A DNA stretch of 64,000 bases, from contig CAWCXI010000005.1 in the NCBI GenBank assembly GCA_963799415.1, positions 203,890 to 267,889 of the forward strand, read 5' to 3'. A program made the position numbers and the translations under genes. The notes under the pieces are model-generated. The model was given only the letters and a program-made list of their open reading frames with translations, was not told the origin of the DNA and searched no databases. Position 1 is the stretch's first letter. Each line of letters begins with the position of its first letter. This DNA is from JAMXLO01 sp963799415 (GTDB lineage: Bacteria; Pseudomonadota; Alphaproteobacteria; Acetobacterales; Acetobacteraceae). Below, piece after piece: positions 63,276 through 64,000 of this stretch.

Positions 63276-63903
63276 CTACACGTCTTCGTCGAGCTCGCCT
63301 CCGTCGTCCCCAAGCCTCTCGGCCCACCCATCTATGACGCTTCCTGGCGCGTCAGCCGCCGCGGTTTCCGGTGCCAACGAGATGGAAATTTGCCGGTCGG
63401 GGAGGTTGATGGTCACAGAGAACGGCGGTGTTGCCTTGCCGGCAGCCTTCGACGCCCCGTAGCCGCCCACACCGCCGATCTTGGCTCGTACCTCCGCGGC
63501 GCGGAGCTGCTGCGCCGACAAACTGGCGACGGCCACACGCTGGTTGTCTCGGGCTGCGGCATCAGCCGTGGCCTCCAGCCGTTCATGGACCTTGCGCAGG
63601 TCAGCCACGATGCCAGCGAGCGCGACGAACGCCGATGGGTCTCCGGCTTCGGCCGCGGCCAGACACTTGCGCCCGTTGCTCAGCCACTTCGCGACCCTTG
63701 CCGGCCGCTTCGGCGAGCGCCTTCGCTGGTGCGAGTAGGTGCGCACGCCTATGCCGCGAGACAGCCATAAGCGACATCGCCGGCATGTCGGGCGTCATCG
63801 CGTTGAGCGCGTTCGCTACCGCCTGGTCCGAATTGCCGGCGGCGATTAGCTCCGCCGCCCTGGCGAGCTTCCGGTCACTGCAGATGAGGCAAGGACGAGG
63901 CAT
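63276..63903 (-). pseudogene. Cys-pair/HTH phage-type protein, frameshifted
   Basis: From ATG 63903 the protein starts MPRPCLICSDRKLARAAELI with a CxxC, then an HTH-like region ('SLMAVSRHRRAHLLAPAK'). After 'AEAAGKG' near 63693 the frame slips by one inserted base and continues 'AKWLSNGRKCLAAAEAGD', 'FVALAGIVADLRKVHERLE' and 'FSVTINLPDRQISISLAPE' to 63276. The CxxC plus 'HR..HL' start recalls small phage terminase- or transposon-linked DNA-binding proteins. The assignment is tentative. It faces the rest of the element. Confidence 0.5.
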
Positions 63904-64000
63904 CGTTACGATCCGTTCAGTCTTCAACGTATTTAACGGTACCAGGAAATCTTGTTGTTGTACAGCATCGTATTCGACGCAGCATGCTGGATCGGCATTG

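Larger units (their letters stand above)
56358..64000. mobile_element. degenerate integrative element (left end; right end outside the window)
   Basis: From the tRNA fragment rightwards the DNA holds a tyrosine integrase, AlpA-type regulator, primase-polymerase remnant, primase-helicase, an iteron array and unknown phage-like small genes, all typical of integrative or satellite elements. Almost every large gene in it is broken. Since the tRNA 3' end points left, the intact tRNA and the other att copy should lie to the right, beyond 64 kb. The 406-base gap 56190-56595 holds only the att fragment. Confidence 0.65.

Noticed and set aside
1..64000. CRISPR array or rRNA operon
   Set aside because: No regularly spaced direct repeats of CRISPR size and no rRNA-like sequence were seen. 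The only spaced repeats are short iterons.

Overview
The window is high-GC, tightly packed chromosomal DNA of an alphaproteobacterium, most plausibly a Rhodospirillales/Acetobacteraceae-type organism. This rests on gene content and style: an alphaproteobacterial L36, a glcDEF operon with a small membrane ORF inside it, EF-P with EpmA and EpmB, and GC-rich extragenic palindromes. It is an inference, not a proven placement.

Layout. 1-5.7 kb: end of a peptide-type ABC substrate-binding protein, a DAO-family oxidoreductase, a GT-C-like membrane protein, OxyR, a cupin, a methyltransferase and rpmJ. 5.7-11.5 kb: a glycolate/glyoxylate operon (2-hydroxyacid dehydrogenase, glcD, glcE, small membrane protein, glcF, TPR protein). 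11.5-15.8 kb, minus strand: a translationally coupled cluster of inositol-monophosphatase-like enzyme, OmpA-like protein (frameshifted), MotA/TolQ-like and MotB-like proteins. 15.8-20.3 kb: the EF-P beta-lysylation set (efp, epmB, epmA) around an SGNH hydrolase and a Gly/Tyr-rich mini membrane protein. 20.5-31 kb: cupin, MetE-like, ModA-like, FMN hydroxyacid oxidase, MFS, GT4, ABC exporter, a second MFS.

30.4-37.3 kb: every gene (pstS-like, otsA, TauD-type dioxygenase, luciferase-like oxidoreductase, msrB, SDR, modA-like) carries at least one frameshift, nearly all +1. This points to a sequence-quality problem or, less likely, to a decaying block. 37.3-55.5 kb: an aldehyde-oxidation region with four aldehyde dehydrogenases and two xanthine-dehydrogenase-type molybdenum large subunits. 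It also holds a DUF2325 protein, an SMP-30 protein, DUF364, secreted MsrA and small beta-rich proteins whose genes overlap aldehyde dehydrogenase genes. The second molybdenum subunit has an in-frame ochre stop.

56.36 kb to the right edge: a degenerate integrative element. Its left boundary is a tRNA 3'-end fragment (tRNA-Lys(UUU)-like) beside a broken tyrosine integrase. Behind it are an AlpA-type regulator, remnants of a primase-polymerase and a RepB/DUF5906-type primase-helicase. Downstream of the primase is an array of nonamers GGTGARGAT flanking an AT-rich stretch, which looks like a replication origin. Lesions in this part are mostly one-base deletions plus amber stops, unlike the insertion-rich chromosome, so true decay is likely here.
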